A DNA stretch of 64,000 bases from Streblospio benedicti (taxonomy: Eukaryota > Annelida > Polychaeta > Spionida > Spionidae). Below are positions 33,445 through 44,249 of the stretch, piece by piece. A model generated the notes under the pieces. The model worked only from the letters and a program-made list of their open reading frames with translations, was not told the DNA's origin and made no database searches. Made by a program: the position numbers and the translations under genes. How positions within the stretch are numbered: position 1 is the stretch's first letter; each line of letters opens with the position of its first letter. The DNA is taken from positions 1-64,000 of the forward strand of contig JAGTTF010006035.1 of the NCBI GenBank assembly GCA_019095985.1, written 5' to 3'.

Positions 33445-35750
33445 TTACTCTTTTTCTTTTAGGTGCTCCAACATACTTGGCATGGCCATACCAAGTTCGA
33501 AGTGTTCTGCCTTTGCAAGTACTTTGACAGAGTTGCTAATAATGAATTTATCTCCAGATGCAGCCATCTCGCCGTCAACAGTGTCTTCAGCAAAATCTTC
33601 ACAAAAGAAAGTCACTCGCACATCAGAAGAGGATCCAGAGGAATTTGCTATTTTCAAAATATCCTCAATGGATTTACATTCATTGTCGCCAAAAACCATC
33701 TCATATTTCTCTAAACCTTCAATTTTCTTTTTACAATAACCAGAAATGCAGATAAATAGAATTTTGGAGCCAACATCTATAAACTCCATCATTGAACTCT
33801 TGAGCTCATCGAAAGAACTAACTTCGACTGTATCAAAGTGATACCCATTAGGATTAGAAATGTGTTCTTTAATAGATCTTCCGGCTTTTTCTGACTTCGG
33901 ATTTGTTATTTTGAAGTGACAATAGTATTTTATTTCTCTCTTCAGCTCATGGATTTTTTCAATAATCTGGTCAAGGTTACTGTCAAGTTTGTCATAATCA
34001 GATTCTGATGTTATCAGAGATTGTGGCACTCTCTCCGTTCTGAAAATCGTATCCCTCTGTCTGGAAATGAAGTTAACAAAACATAAACATCTAAAAGACA
34101 GGATCTATAGCATACACAATGCATAAATATTTGAACAAATGCAATTTGACTGTATCCATCGATCGATTTACACTATACAAGAATGTCTTTACGTGTTTTT
34201 ATAAAAGATCATTATGGACAATTGAACATTGTGTAAAATATGTGTGACATACCTCGTAGTTAACGTTACATTGAATTCAGTTTGAATATATGTTTCAAAC
34301 TTTTCAAGATTCACCGATTGCAAAGTTGTTAAATAATGTGGAAAGGGATCGTCCACAAAACGGTCCGTACCAATAATCGACAACCTGAAAACAAATTATA
34401 CTGAATCTAAACTAGGAGGAACAAATTAAGCAGGAAAAAGGTATATCAAAACACATAATTATCTGGCATCATTTAGTATTCTATCAAATGTATGTACACT
34501 GCCGATTGTACGTCACATACAATCAGTGCCTGAGTAAAGTGTTATGAGTTCTCCAGGTGTGATTTGAAGAGGGAGACTTTGTCACGAGTCGCAACCATTG
34601 TCCCTATTCAAATATGTGTGAATGTGTAAATAAGATGTTTTGGGGCCACTGAAAAAGTGTATGATAAACAGGTTATAACCACATGTTATTTGGCTTGAAT
34701 AATGTATATACCCCTTCTGATATGGTGCTTTTGCATAAAAAATCTTATTTGTAAAAATAAAAGTTTGGGAATCTAAAACATACATATATATATATAGAAT
34801 ATAGAATATAAATGTTTGCCATAAGAAATTGCATGCGTAAAACCTTGGGCAAAATCTTTGATATTGCTAAATGTTGGGGTCTATTGGGGGGGGGGGGGGG
34901 GGGGGGGCAGCTGCAGCCCGCTCAGCCCCGGCCTCCTCACAAGCAGATAATTGTTACCATATATTTAAAATGTCTGAAATCCATTATCTTACCCTGATGA
35001 CTCATGTTGGCTTTCTGCCAACTCCACGTATGGTACATGTGTTCTTGTTGTTTTCATTTTCAAATCCGTCAAGAACATGAATTTAGCGTCGTTTTCTCCA
35101 GAAGCTTGATGGTATGTATCCCTCTCTGTGCTGTCGCCTTCGGTTGCAATACCGTGAGCGTGAGCGAAACATTGTGCGAATACAATATGCAAACTGCTTT
35201 GGATCTGGGAGTTTTTTTGGTGTATTTTGTACAGATCATTAAATGCACTATTAACCAGTACATTTCCTCCGTTTGCAAAACACAGCTTGGAGACACCCAA
35301 ACTATGAAGAGTAGGCTCAGACCCATGCCCCAAAAACACAAGAATGATGTCGTTTGGTTTGACATCATCGGGTGTTTCCTTTAAATAATTCTCAAACTTA
35401 GTCTTCATTTCAGAATAACTATCAACATCAACATCTTCTACATAGGGATGGTTGTCTTCTTGTTTTATATGCTTACTTGCAAAATCCTTAACTTGTTTCT
35501 TGAAATTTTCAACTTCCAGCTGTCTTTGATATGCCTCATTGGACCTCTTCACTTCACAAGGGGAACTAAGAGCTTTAATTACGAAAATGTTGTTTTTCGC
35601 TGATGGCGCATTATAAACATATTCTATATCATCACCACCACTAGACGCATCTTGATGATGATCCGGATATAAAACATTTTCAAGTTTGTCTAATAATTCC
35701 TTTGCTGTGCCATATTCCTCGGTGTAATATTCCTGGGTGCTATTGGCCAT
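33445..35750 (-). CDS. Protein with two tandem caspase-like halves, one probably catalytic
   Basis: Three coding exons, 34993-35750, 34253-34384 and 33445-34060, total 1506 bases and encode 501 residues. The first ATG (35748-35750) follows a TTTTCAG acceptor by 14 bases, so translation starts just inside this exon. Residues 105-200 read YVEDVDVDSYSEMKTKF, PNDIILVFLGHGSE (His142) and SLHIVFAQCFAHAHG (Cys194): the hydrophobic strand + GHG and strand + Q-C spacing of clan CD (caspase/CHAT-type) cysteine peptidases. Residues 372-456 repeat the pattern, VEVSSFDELKSSMMEF, SKILFICISGYCKK and DVRVTFFCEDFAED, but SGYC replaces GHG and the Cys is out of register, so this half is likely inactive. There is no signal peptide or membrane segment, so it is probably cytosolic. 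No death-fold prodomain is evident. Substrate and pathway are unknown; an immune or cell-death role is only a guess from the fold. Confidence 0.8.
34885..34908 (+). repeat. Poly(G) run in an intron of the caspase-like gene region
   Basis: About 21 consecutive G after GTCTATT, just downstream of the coding exon donor on the minus strand (C-rich near the intron start). It is not part of a recognised MITE. Confidence 0.6.
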
Positions 35751-35792
35751 TGTAGTAACGTTCACTGAAAATTAAAGATACATGTTCTGTAT

Positions 35793-35832
35793 TGTATTGT
35801 ATTTATTGTATTGTATTGTATTGTATTGTACT
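35793..35832 (+). repeat. (TGTAT)n microsatellite
   Basis: The same pentamer as the LINE tail at 1292-1339, interrupted once (TATTTATTG). It lies in the 5' UTR intron of the caspase-like gene. Confidence 0.8.
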
Positions 35833-36077
35833 TTAAGTTTCATTTCGCATTAGTGAAATATCACAGATAGCACAATTCAAAATGTGAAATATGGTATACA
35901 GTTATAAACACGCCAATTAGAAATATTTTAGTGCTGTGATATTAAGCAATAGGAGACAATATTTAAACGCCAACGTCTGTAAAATTAACCAAATACATAT
36001 TGCTAGTATCGATCTTAATCTATACTAATGGGAAACCTAGACTGAGTCACGTATTTGTGGTTACTGTAAAATAGGCC

Positions 36078-37345
36078 TCCCATACAAGGCGTTGAATCGA
36101 TCTCCAGTTAATGTGCGTAATCAACAGCTTTTGTGCGGTAAATGTTTACTTTTGAAATCAGCCGTTTGGATTTTTCACTGTAAACAGGCTGGAAGTCAAT
36201 CTTGATCACAATTTCTTTCGTCCATGCACTATAAGAATACCACTGGCACATACTCATGGGTTTAATCTCTTTTATCTATGGGTTGGTTTTTGCTGCTAAG
36301 TCTGCAATACATAACCCCCCCGCTTCAAAATTGGTGTCATCTGATAGAAAATGTAGGATTTGACCACTCAATTGGAGTGTCAATCGGTAAATTGAGCATG
36401 TTGACGTCTGATTTACCCGAACGAAGGGTCACAACAATCAAGTGGTCAAATAAATACCATTCTATCATGACTAAAATCCACACTAAACGAGTGTCTGTTT
36501 CGTTTTTATGTTTCAAAATAAATCATATCATAACAGTCTCATTGCCAGTTTGACCATGCAACGTGAGCGGCTGTATAAATAATGTGACATTACTAGTCTA
36601 ATTTAGACTGTGCTGTTTCCGCTGTGCAGTAAATCACGGTAAGTCCTTAGCAACGGGTAAATCAGCCCTTAGCAGCGTGTAAATCGCATAATTTAGAACG
36701 CCTATCAACCAATCAGAATGGGTCATTGGCGGTGATTTTTGCACTGAATGATAGAATGACGGATATTGTGGCTGGAAAGGATTAATTCAGGCAACACATG
36801 ATCAGGAATATATCTCAAAGTTGATATAAACAGATTACACTAATCCCATTCTTTAAAAAAAACATATAATAGAACAAAAACTACTTAAAGTCGTGGTAAG
36901 CTGTGGTCAACAGTTTTCGTGAGAGGAGCAAGTCAGTTTCTGTGGATTTGGAGACTTAATTAACACAATATATAAGTTTATATTCTAGATGCAATACATA
37001 AGGTAGTTTTTCAGTCAAGTATACGCCTCAGAGCTGACCCATATTAGGGCTTGACAAAACAATATAAGGCAAAATATTGCTTATTTTCTGACAGTAGACA
37101 GAGGGAAGAAGGGTCTTCAACTATTGCAGACTTAGCAGGAAAAGTCAGACCATGCAAGTGGACATACTAATCTTTATGGGCACTACAGATATTCATTGTG
37201 CATGGACCAAATAAAATTGTGCCAAAGACAGATATTCATACTACCTACAGTAAAAACCAGAACCTATTTCAAAAGTAAACAAATTACCGCACAAAAGCTG
37301 TTAATTACGCCCATTAACTGGGGATCGATTGAACACCGTGTACAT
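36078..37345. mobile_element. 1.27-kb inverted-repeat element in the 5' UTR intron of the caspase-like gene
   Basis: The left arm (36078-36160) and right arm (37264-37345) are complements over about 75 bp, including CAACAGCTTTTGTGCGGTAA versus TTACCGCACAAAAGCTGTTA and GATCGATT/AATCGATC-type ends near GTTGAATCGATCTCCAGTTAA. The interior has no transposase-like frame that I can recognise. It is probably a non-autonomous DNA transposon or foldback element. Confidence 0.7.
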
Positions 37346-37627
37346 TAAATCCCGTAAAAATACGGCGTTGACACTATTGACTACCGGCTGTTTCAAATGT
37401 ATTATATGGGCATATCATGTGTTGCATATTCGCATGATAATACAAATATTGAAACAATCTGTAGAATCTACGGAAACGCACGAGGCCAGACGGGCATGTG
37501 ATTTCTTGTAAGCTCGTGTAAAGGTTTAAACTATAAAGAACAACTAAAAATTATACGAAACAGATACATATATGAAAAACGTAATAATTTAGGTGTAAAT
37601 AACCAAAATATACAAAGAGAAACTTAC

Positions 37628-37675
37628 AAAAATGTTGCCGGGCAATCTAATTCAGCTATCACAAACTTAAATTGA
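37628..37675 (-). promoter_or_regulatory. Probable 5' UTR exon of the caspase-like gene
   Basis: The minus strand has GGCAACATTTTT followed by a GTAAGT donor at 37622-37627, and a TATA-like box about 30-35 bases above the proposed start. The intron to the coding exon would be about 1.86 kb. The upper end is approximate. Confidence 0.45.
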
Positions 37676-37702
37676 AATGACAGAAGAACACAATGCTTTC
37701 GG

Positions 37703-37714
37703 TTTTATATTTAT
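37703..37714 (-). promoter_or_regulatory. TATA-like box upstream of the caspase-like gene
   Basis: The minus strand reads ATAAATATAAAACCGAAAGC. The AAAACCGAAAG that overlaps its 3' side resembles half of an interferon-response (IRF-type) element, but one short match is weak evidence. Confidence 0.4.
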
Positions 37715-37986
37715 GACTCAGATACTTAGTATTCAGTCTCTCTCTAAGCATTAAAATGATCGTGAAATAAATATTGGCTAACTATTGTTCCGGTTCATAG
37801 TTCGGTTACATCGATCTATGTGAGTAATGCTTCATAATGCAACCTTTTACTTAACATAAAACATACACCTTTACTGTGTGTAGAATCGCTGATTGAGTGG
37901 AAAACTTCACCACTCCAGCCATTACTTAATTCAGTTACAAATTCTTCAGTACAAAAGGTCTGCTGCAAACAACATATATCTATTTT

Positions 37987-38215
37987 CTTGAATGAGTTCA
38001 TCGTGTTGGTAAACAAATAAATCTATTATTTTCATCTTTCACAACACTAAAGATTAATTACCGTTTGACAGTTTCGTCTCATGCTTCTGCCGTTTATTTC
38101 CGTAAACCATGATCTGACATGCGCAGTAGTGTTTTTGAAAATGTCTGCAGAAGCAGACGAAACTGTCAAACGGTAATTAATCTTTAGTGTTGTGGAAGAT
38201 GAAAATAATAGATTT
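37987..38215. mobile_element. Palindromic MITE inserted in the LINE endonuclease
   Basis: Arms 38019-38091 and 38146-38215 are nearly perfect complements (AATCTATTATTTTCATCTT, CACAACACTAAAGATTAATT, CCGTTTGACAGTTTCGTCT) with a spacer of about 55 bp. ATATATCTATTTT occurs on both sides (37974-37986 and 38216-38228), consistent with a target duplication in the LINE coding sequence. About 30 bp outside the left arm belong to the insert but lack a partner. Confidence 0.75.
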
Positions 38216-38689
38216 ATATATCTATTTTATTTTTGTCTAAATATCTAAAAACAGTATTTCTTTTAACCGGCTTTCTAATACTCCTAACATTCAAAGTTGC
38301 TACCTTAAATTTATCCATAGAGTTTAACAGCCATTAACTTATTCTAATAAAACATTATTCAAATACTTTTCCCCATTTAATATGTACAAAATTGTCTATT
38401 TGTTATAAAATGATATTTTGTTAAGAACGATTTGTAAACCAAATTATCTTTTAAGTGGTAGGTAAGTACAAGAGAGATGTTAGTCTTGAGTATGACCAGT
38501 GTCTATTCTCGGCTGCTTGCATGGTATATCTTTTATAAATTATTCAGATTCTTTCCTTTTGTTAAGATTAACAGGAACTTTGTCAAGGTTAGTCATAAAT
38601 TCACGTATGTCACCATCTCTTGGTAGACTATGACTTATTCTTTTTTCAAACCTACAAATGTCTTTGGTTCTACTTTTGGCCACTTGGGC

Positions 38690-38690
<1 letters not shown>

Positions 38691-38770
<80 letters not shown>
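38691..38770 (+). repeat. Uninterrupted (TGC)n trinucleotide repeat, ~27 units
   Basis: Eighty bases of pure TGC/CTG repeat. All three frames are open through it (Leu, Cys, Ala or, on the minus strand, Ser, Gln, Ala), producing several spurious open frames. In the minus-strand LINE frame it encodes serine. Confidence 0.95.
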
Positions 38771-38772
<2 letters not shown>

Positions 38773-38994
38773 AGAACCTTGTGACTTTGTATTGGGGCCT
38801 GGTCTTCCCTCAATATCCGAATGTCTTGTACACATGGCGGCCATCTTGAAATTCAAGGTGGGCAAGAGTTGGTAGTGAAAATATATGTTACCTATATTAT
38901 TTGTGAAAAATATCAGGCTTCTAACGTTATATGAATGGATTCTAATGCGCACACTTGTTGTTCTCTACCCAAACACATGTGATAACCCTTAATT

Positions 38995-39182
38995 ATCCAC
39001 TTAGTTAAATTTACAATTCTTATTTTCTCCAATAATAATTTCTCAATAGACAAGTATTTCCTGCAATGAATTTTCTTGACATTTTATTTGTAAAATAGAG
39101 GTGTCAGCTGTTGAGATTGTTTGCATTGTGAGAGTGTGATAACTAGCGGGATGACTGTCCGGCAATCTATGCAAATACGGAC
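38995..39182. repeat. Dispersed repeat pair member, copy 2
   Basis: Matches 31770-32000 in the same orientation; shorter by the 45-bp segment unique to copy 1. Ends at GGCAATCTATGCAAATA. Confidence 0.7.
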
Positions 39183-39870
39183 ACATTCATTTTTTTTACA
39201 TTCAATATAGTACTAATACTTACAAGTAAACAGAATAAAAAAAATCGTAGATCTCCAGAATAAACTTTGTAAGTGAACAAAACGTATCAATTGCGTCACA
39301 AATACCACACGTGTTACTACAGTAAAAGTGTCTTTGCAATCATCCAATCTTATCTTGAAATATGCAAGCCAACACTATCCACTATAAACGAACATTAACT
39401 TTATTTACCACCCTATGTTATTGTTTACTACAGCGATTATTTGATGTAGCACTGGATAAGAAAGTCATCTTCAGCCATTCATATTCTTGTGCGGGCCCAA
39501 TGAGCTTAGTCCCAAATACCCTATCCATTAAATGATGGCCAATTCTGATGTATGCACAGAGTAAAGACAATGGATAAAAAGGAAACGTTTATGGCATCTC
39601 TTCGAAAACGATTTCAGATATCCAGTATTTTCTGTAAGTAACATTGAGATTTATAGTTGTAATGTACTATACTTATACACATAGTCATCAAATCCTATGT
39701 AATATGAAATAATACTTTGACGTATATTCTTGTAAAGTTGTTATGTAGATTGTATGTATTTTTGTGATTGTATATACTCATATAATAAGTCTCATTCAAT
39801 TTTCTTTAGTAATTGTAAAGGTGACCGATAAGCCATGAAGGGCTGGGTGTAACCTGTATAACATATTATC

Positions 39871-40131
39871 ATATGCTATTCATATTGTATACCATGTCAC
39901 TATAATAAAATAAACCAATCAGCAGCAGAAAATGAAAAGGGATGCTGTTTAAATGTGTGCTGCTGTAACTGCGGCGTTACCAGCATTGAACACAAGGCCA
40001 CAGACTGTATGGTGTGGGCCGAGGGTAGGAGTCACAATTGTCAAGTGCTGAATGAGTTCCACCCACGTACTAAAAGACTCAATAGCGGTGTAGTAGATGG
40101 ACGTAAAGAACGGTGTCGGTGGTGTATATGA
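39871..40131 (+). other. Open, cysteine-rich frame of unknown origin
   Basis: About 86 open codons without an ATG end in TGA at 40129-40131. They include CCLNVCCCNCG, HKATDCMVW, HNCQVLNEFHPR and DGRKERCRWC. The Cys/His density resembles a zinc-binding module such as those at transposase C termini, but no family was recognised. It may be a transposon relic. Confidence 0.3.
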
Positions 40132-40402
40132 ACATACTGAATTAATTACTGGACTATCATTTATAAAGCCACCACCACCCCCTAAAATGACAGTTTAGCC
40201 TCTTTCCCCACCCCTACCCACAAAAAGGTGTTTCATACCCGCCTTGGGATATGATAAATGGTGGCCCCACCCCTCCCCCCAAGTAACCTGGGTAAAGTCT
40301 GTCTATCATTGAAACTATACTAGTACACGCATGCGACATTCTCAAGGGTCACGGCATAGTTCAGCATGCACCAAACTAGGTCTCATTTACATGGACTTTG
40401 TT

Positions 40403-40682
40403 TTAAGGCATCGACCATTTGATCTCAGAGGGGGGGGGGCAGCAAAAATATTGAAAAAAATAACGCAAGGCTGAAAATTGGTGAAAAAAAATAATAACGT
40501 TTCATTTGGCTAGAAAAAAATAATTGTCAAATTTTTGCAATAATTGAGGTTCAGTAATCTAAGAAATTAAATCTAAAAAAAAAATCTAAGAAAAAAAGAA
40601 TTAGATGTCAAATTTCATGAAAAAAATAATTGAAGCTATGGTGAAAATAGCTGGCCATGAGATCAAATGGTCGATGCCTAAG
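40403..40682. repeat. MITE family M2 (GGCATCGACCATTTGATC)
   Basis: Left end AAGGCATCGACCATTTGATC, right end GATCAAATGGTCGATGCCTA; between them a G-run and AAAAAAATAAT-type low complexity (arms around GAAAATTGGTG and ATAGCTGGCC). A second copy lies at 42615-42880. Confidence 0.85.
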
Positions 40683-40978
40683 CGAACATGTGAAGTTTGT
40701 TATTCAATTACGAACTCACCAATAACAGGCACTAGCTTTACTTGTGCTGCTGCAGCGAAAGCGTTCCTAGTCGTTCTACATAAGCACTGACCGCTCAACT
40801 GACCACATGAGGCGGTCAGTTGTTAACTTGACCATAATGGGATTAGCCACTCCGACATGACCTGTCTTCACACCGATAGCAATCCCCAAGGGCTTGAGTT
40901 TGTGTCATTAATGTGATATATAATGGAGTGGTCCTGCTGTGACCACACTTGTCTTGTAGGCCAAAGTACTGGACACAC

Positions 40979-41325
40979 TTTAAACCCGCTTTACACATGA
41001 GCGAACCCGTGCAACGCATCTGCACGTATTATGGCACGTCGTCAACTTGGGCGTATTGTGGCGGCATTGAACGTAGTAAAAATGCATGGTACGACAAGTT
41101 GCTGAGGCAAACGAAGTGTTACTTGTATGTGCAAATGTTCTGCGATCCGTAGACGCAGCATAACTATTTTTAACGAACCTAAACCAACCAGTAAATTCGT
41201 CACCAGTAAATTCGTCAACAAATTTTGAACATGTTCAAAATTTCCTGACGAATTTGCCAGTTCGCCAGTGCACGTAGAGATACGTAGGTGGAATTCGCTA
41301 TAGTGTAAAGCGGGTTTTACCGCTC
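40979..41325. repeat. Palindromic repeat family M3 (AACCCGCTTTACACAT), copy 1
   Basis: Ends AACCCGCTTTACACATGAGCG and CGCTATAGTGTAAAGCGGG are inverted. Interior phrases are CGTGCAACGCATCTGCACGT, GCTGAGGCAAACGAAG, GATCCGTAGACGCAGCATAAC and GAACATGTTCAAAATTTCCTG. Copies follow at 41384, 42962 and 43855. Confidence 0.85.
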
Positions 41326-41383
41326 CGTTAAACAAGTAACAAATGCACACTGTCGGTCTGGGCAACTACAGTTGTACCCGCAT

Positions 41384-41712
41384 TAAACCCGCTTTACACA
41401 TAGGCGTTCATATGCAACGCATAAATATGATTTTGTCCAGGTTGTCTACATGGACGTATTGAGTCGACATTGAACGTAGTGGTCAGAATGCTTAGTATGC
41501 TGATTTGCTGAGCCAAACAAAGCGTTACTAATATGTGCGAATGTTCTACGATCCATAGACGTAGCATAACTAGTTTCAACGAACCTAAACTAACCAGATT
41601 ATTCATCAACAAATTGTGAACGTGTTCAAAAATTCATGACGAATTTGCCAGTTCGCCAGTGCATGTAGAGCTACTTTGGCAGAATTTGCCAATGTGTAAA
41701 GCAGGTTTTAAC
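41384..41712. repeat. Palindromic repeat family M3, copy 2
   Basis: Ends AACCCGCTTTACACATAGGCG and AATGTGTAAAGCAGGTTTT. Uninterrupted across the GACGTAGCATAAC site where copy 4 carries an insertion, so it serves as an empty-site reference. Confidence 0.85.
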
Positions 41713-42039
41713 ACTACACGATCATGTAGTAAGATAGTAGATGAAGTAAGAATACAAGATCATCCAATTATCCATAATACATTATATGATATTATGCCAA
41801 AGACCTATGGATGGCATGTAAGATATGTAACAGCCATTTTCGGAGAATTTTGTGAACTCAAACCTGTTTTTATTCTAAAGTATTGCTGATCATTGCTGCA
41901 TCATTAATTTATTCAATGTTTTACCATGGTAATGAGAGAATTACACGAAATTGAGGTTAAACACCAAAAAGTACCAAAGTTTAAAACTTTTTCAATAAAT
42001 CATGAAAAAACAACTAATAGAAAAGTACAAAGTCTGTCA

Positions 42040-42215
42040 CATTCGCAAGGCAATATACAAATGAAACACTGTACTTGAAGTTTGTACTTGCAAGTACCAA
42101 GAACTTTTGGGTTGTACTTGAGTCCAAGTGCAAGAACATTTGTTTTTTTTTCTAATGGACTTGAGTCGAAGTCCAAGTACAACAAATCACTGTACTTGCA
42201 AGTACTGTACTTAGG
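42040..42215. repeat. Tandem-like TTGTACTTG / CAAGTAC palindromic cluster
   Basis: The motifs GTACTTG and CAAGTAC recur more than ten times within about 170 bp (for example GTTTGTACTTGCAAGTACCAAG), and the two halves can fold on each other. The origin is unknown. Confidence 0.65.
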
Positions 42216-42614
42216 CACAACTCTGATGACCGTGCTGCCACGTAATAAACTTATTCAACATATAAATGCCACAAACAAATGCTGATTAATTAGTACTTGT
42301 TGATTACAGCACCCCGTGGCGTGATTGTTACGCTCCTTGGCCCGTTACCACTGAGCAAGTGGTTTCAATTGTCCTTAGATCAGATAACATGGCATTTGTT
42401 GTAGGCTAATTTTAATAGGGCACTCAATGTGTTTTAAATACCAATAATATGACACGATTGAGTCTTCATGTCCTTGGAGCTAAATGATCAACATCATGAG
42501 CGTCATGATAAAACCTTGTCTCCTGTGACCATGACATTATAACGTACTCCTTTACATGAAGATGTTATTGGTTAGAACGCGAACATTAATTTAAAATCCT
42601 TTAACATGAGGATA

Positions 42615-42880
42615 TTAGGCATCGACCATTTGATCTCAGTGGGGGGTGGGGGGGGGGGCAGCTATTTTCACCATAGCTTCAATTATTTTTTTTCATGAAA
42701 TTTGACATCTAATTCTTTTTTCTTAGATTACTGAACCTCAATTATTTTTAATAGGTAACATGCACGTTATATAAAACATCTTGACAATTATTTATTTTTT
42801 TCCTAGCCAAATGAAACCTTATTATTCTTTTCAGCAATCTTCAGCCTTGCGTTATTTTTTTCAAATGGTCGATGCATTAT
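42615..42880. repeat. MITE family M2, copy 2
   Basis: Begins TAGGCATCGACCATTTGATC and ends CAAATGGTCGATGCATTA; the interior is inverted relative to copy 1 (GCTATTTTCACCATAGCTTC near the left end here, near the right end there). Confidence 0.8.
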
Positions 42881-42961
42881 TGCTTAGAACGCGAACATTA
42901 ATTTAAAATAAGTGAAATGAAACTTAAATTCAGACACAATTTTGAAGGACATTGTCTGTTA

Positions 42962-43272
42962 AGTCTGCCTTACACATTAGCGAATCCCGCCTACGTATAG
43001 CTCTACGTGCACTGGCGAACTGGCAAAGTCGGCAGGAAATTTTGAACATGTTCAAAATCTGGTTAAAGCTTGCTGCAAATAGTTATGCTGTGTCTTGAGA
43101 TCGCAAATTTACAGCAATTATAAGAAGCACTTCGTTTGGCTCAGAAACTTGTAGCACCGTACATTTTTACTCCGTTCAGTGGCGCCCCAACACGCCCAAG
43201 TTGAGGATTTGGCCCAATACGTGTAGATGCGTTGCACGGGTTCGCCTAAGATCGCATGTTAAAGCAGGTTGA
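42962..43272. repeat. Palindromic repeat family M3, copy 3
   Basis: Has CCTTACACATTAGCGAATC at the left and the complement of the GCACGGGTTCGC end at the right. The order is inverted relative to copy 1. Confidence 0.8.
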
Positions 43273-43358
43273 ATCCATCATACCTATTATCTAGATGCGT
43301 GGTGGGAGTGGGGGTGGGGGTGGTGGGGTCCAGGGTGTGGGATGGCAATTTTTTGCAA

Positions 43359-43486
43359 TGACAGATCCAGGTTATGGGAGAGAGAGGGGGTGTGTGTCCT
43401 CAAGGGATCTTAGGGGTGGGGAAGGGGGCGTGCACGACCTTTATTAGTACCCTTCTCTCGACCACCCATACCCGACCTCTGCCTAT
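43359..43486. repeat. MITE family M1, degraded copy
   Basis: Ends GACAGATCCAGG and CTCTGCCTATG; the interior is G-rich and largely diverged. Confidence 0.55.
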
Positions 43487-44048
43487 GATCCAAAGGACTC
43501 GCACTAAAAGGGTGGGATTTCTTTGTCGCCATAAGGCATAACATCAAGTACTATTTCGTAATCTGACCTTGAAAAATCTTCGACCAATGCATAGAAAGTG
43601 TGTGGCCTATAAACGTGGAAAGGCCTTGAAGCTGGCATTGTTAGACCTTTAGAGGGCATTTAAACTTAATTTACACCTGGCCTTTCATTGGTAATTCACG
43701 TACAAGTGGGCGTATTTTTATGATATTTTGCTTTAGCATGCTTGGTTGTAACTAGATCCTGCATTGCTTTTTTGTCCAGAGAAATAGTACATGTTATATG
43801 GATTCAAGTTAAACTAAATAGTGAAATAGAGCATTTCAATTTAACTTAAGCATGGTTTACACATTAAACTTGCTTTATTCTTTGGCGAATTGTGCCAAAG
43901 TAGCTCTTCGTGCACTGGCGAACTGGCAAATTTGTCAGGAAATTTTGAACATGTTCAAAATTTGTTGACAAATATACTGGTTAGTTTAGGGTTGCTGCAA
44001 ATATCTATGCTACATCTATGGATTGAACGTAGTAAAAATGCTTGTTAC

Positions 44049-44177
44049 CATAGGCAGATCCAGGTTTTCGGAAAGGGGGGGGCACACTTACGGGATTTCA
44101 TGAAAAACCCTATGAAAATGAAGTATTTTGGTGGGACAAGGGGGGTGCGCCCCCTGCGCCCCCTGGATCTGCCTATG
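44049..44177. mobile_element. MITE family M1 inserted into M3, with target duplication
   Basis: The element runs from CATAGGCAGATCCAGG to CTGGATCTGCCTATG. TGTTAC flanks it on both sides (44043-44048 and 44178-44183), and M3 reads through once one copy is removed. This gives the family's ends and a probable 6-bp duplication. Confidence 0.85.
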
Positions 44178-44249
44178 TGTTACACTAAGTTTGCTGAGCC
44201 AAACGAAGTGTTACTTATATGTGCGAATGTTCTACGATCCATAGATGTA

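Larger units (their letters stand above)
37815..38950 (-). mobile_element. LINE 5' half: 2A-like motif, serine/CTG tract and endonuclease start
   Basis: Read on the minus strand from 38.95 kb: a frame with SDIEGRPGPNTKSQ, resembling the DxExNPGP 2A motif found at the start of some CR1-like LINE proteins, followed by a polyserine run encoded by the CTG repeat. At about 38.31-38.23 kb comes KVATLNVRSIRK ... YLDKNKIDI, the usual beginning of an APE-type endonuclease, and at 37.99-37.82 kb ICCLQQTFCTEEFV ... KGVCFMLSKRL. A palindromic insert with a 13-bp target duplication separates the last two. Reverse transcriptase is absent. The Asn of the 2A motif is Arg, so ribosome skipping is not expected. 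Confidence 0.65.

Noticed and set aside
35004-35384. 126-codon plus-strand frame
   Set aside because: It is the antisense shadow of the first coding exon of the caspase-like gene, as is the frame at 33407-33739 for the last exon.
38630-38952. Long poly-Leu, poly-Cys and poly-Ser open frames
   Set aside because: All arise from the pure TGC repeat, which is open in every frame; only the minus-strand LINE context has independent support.
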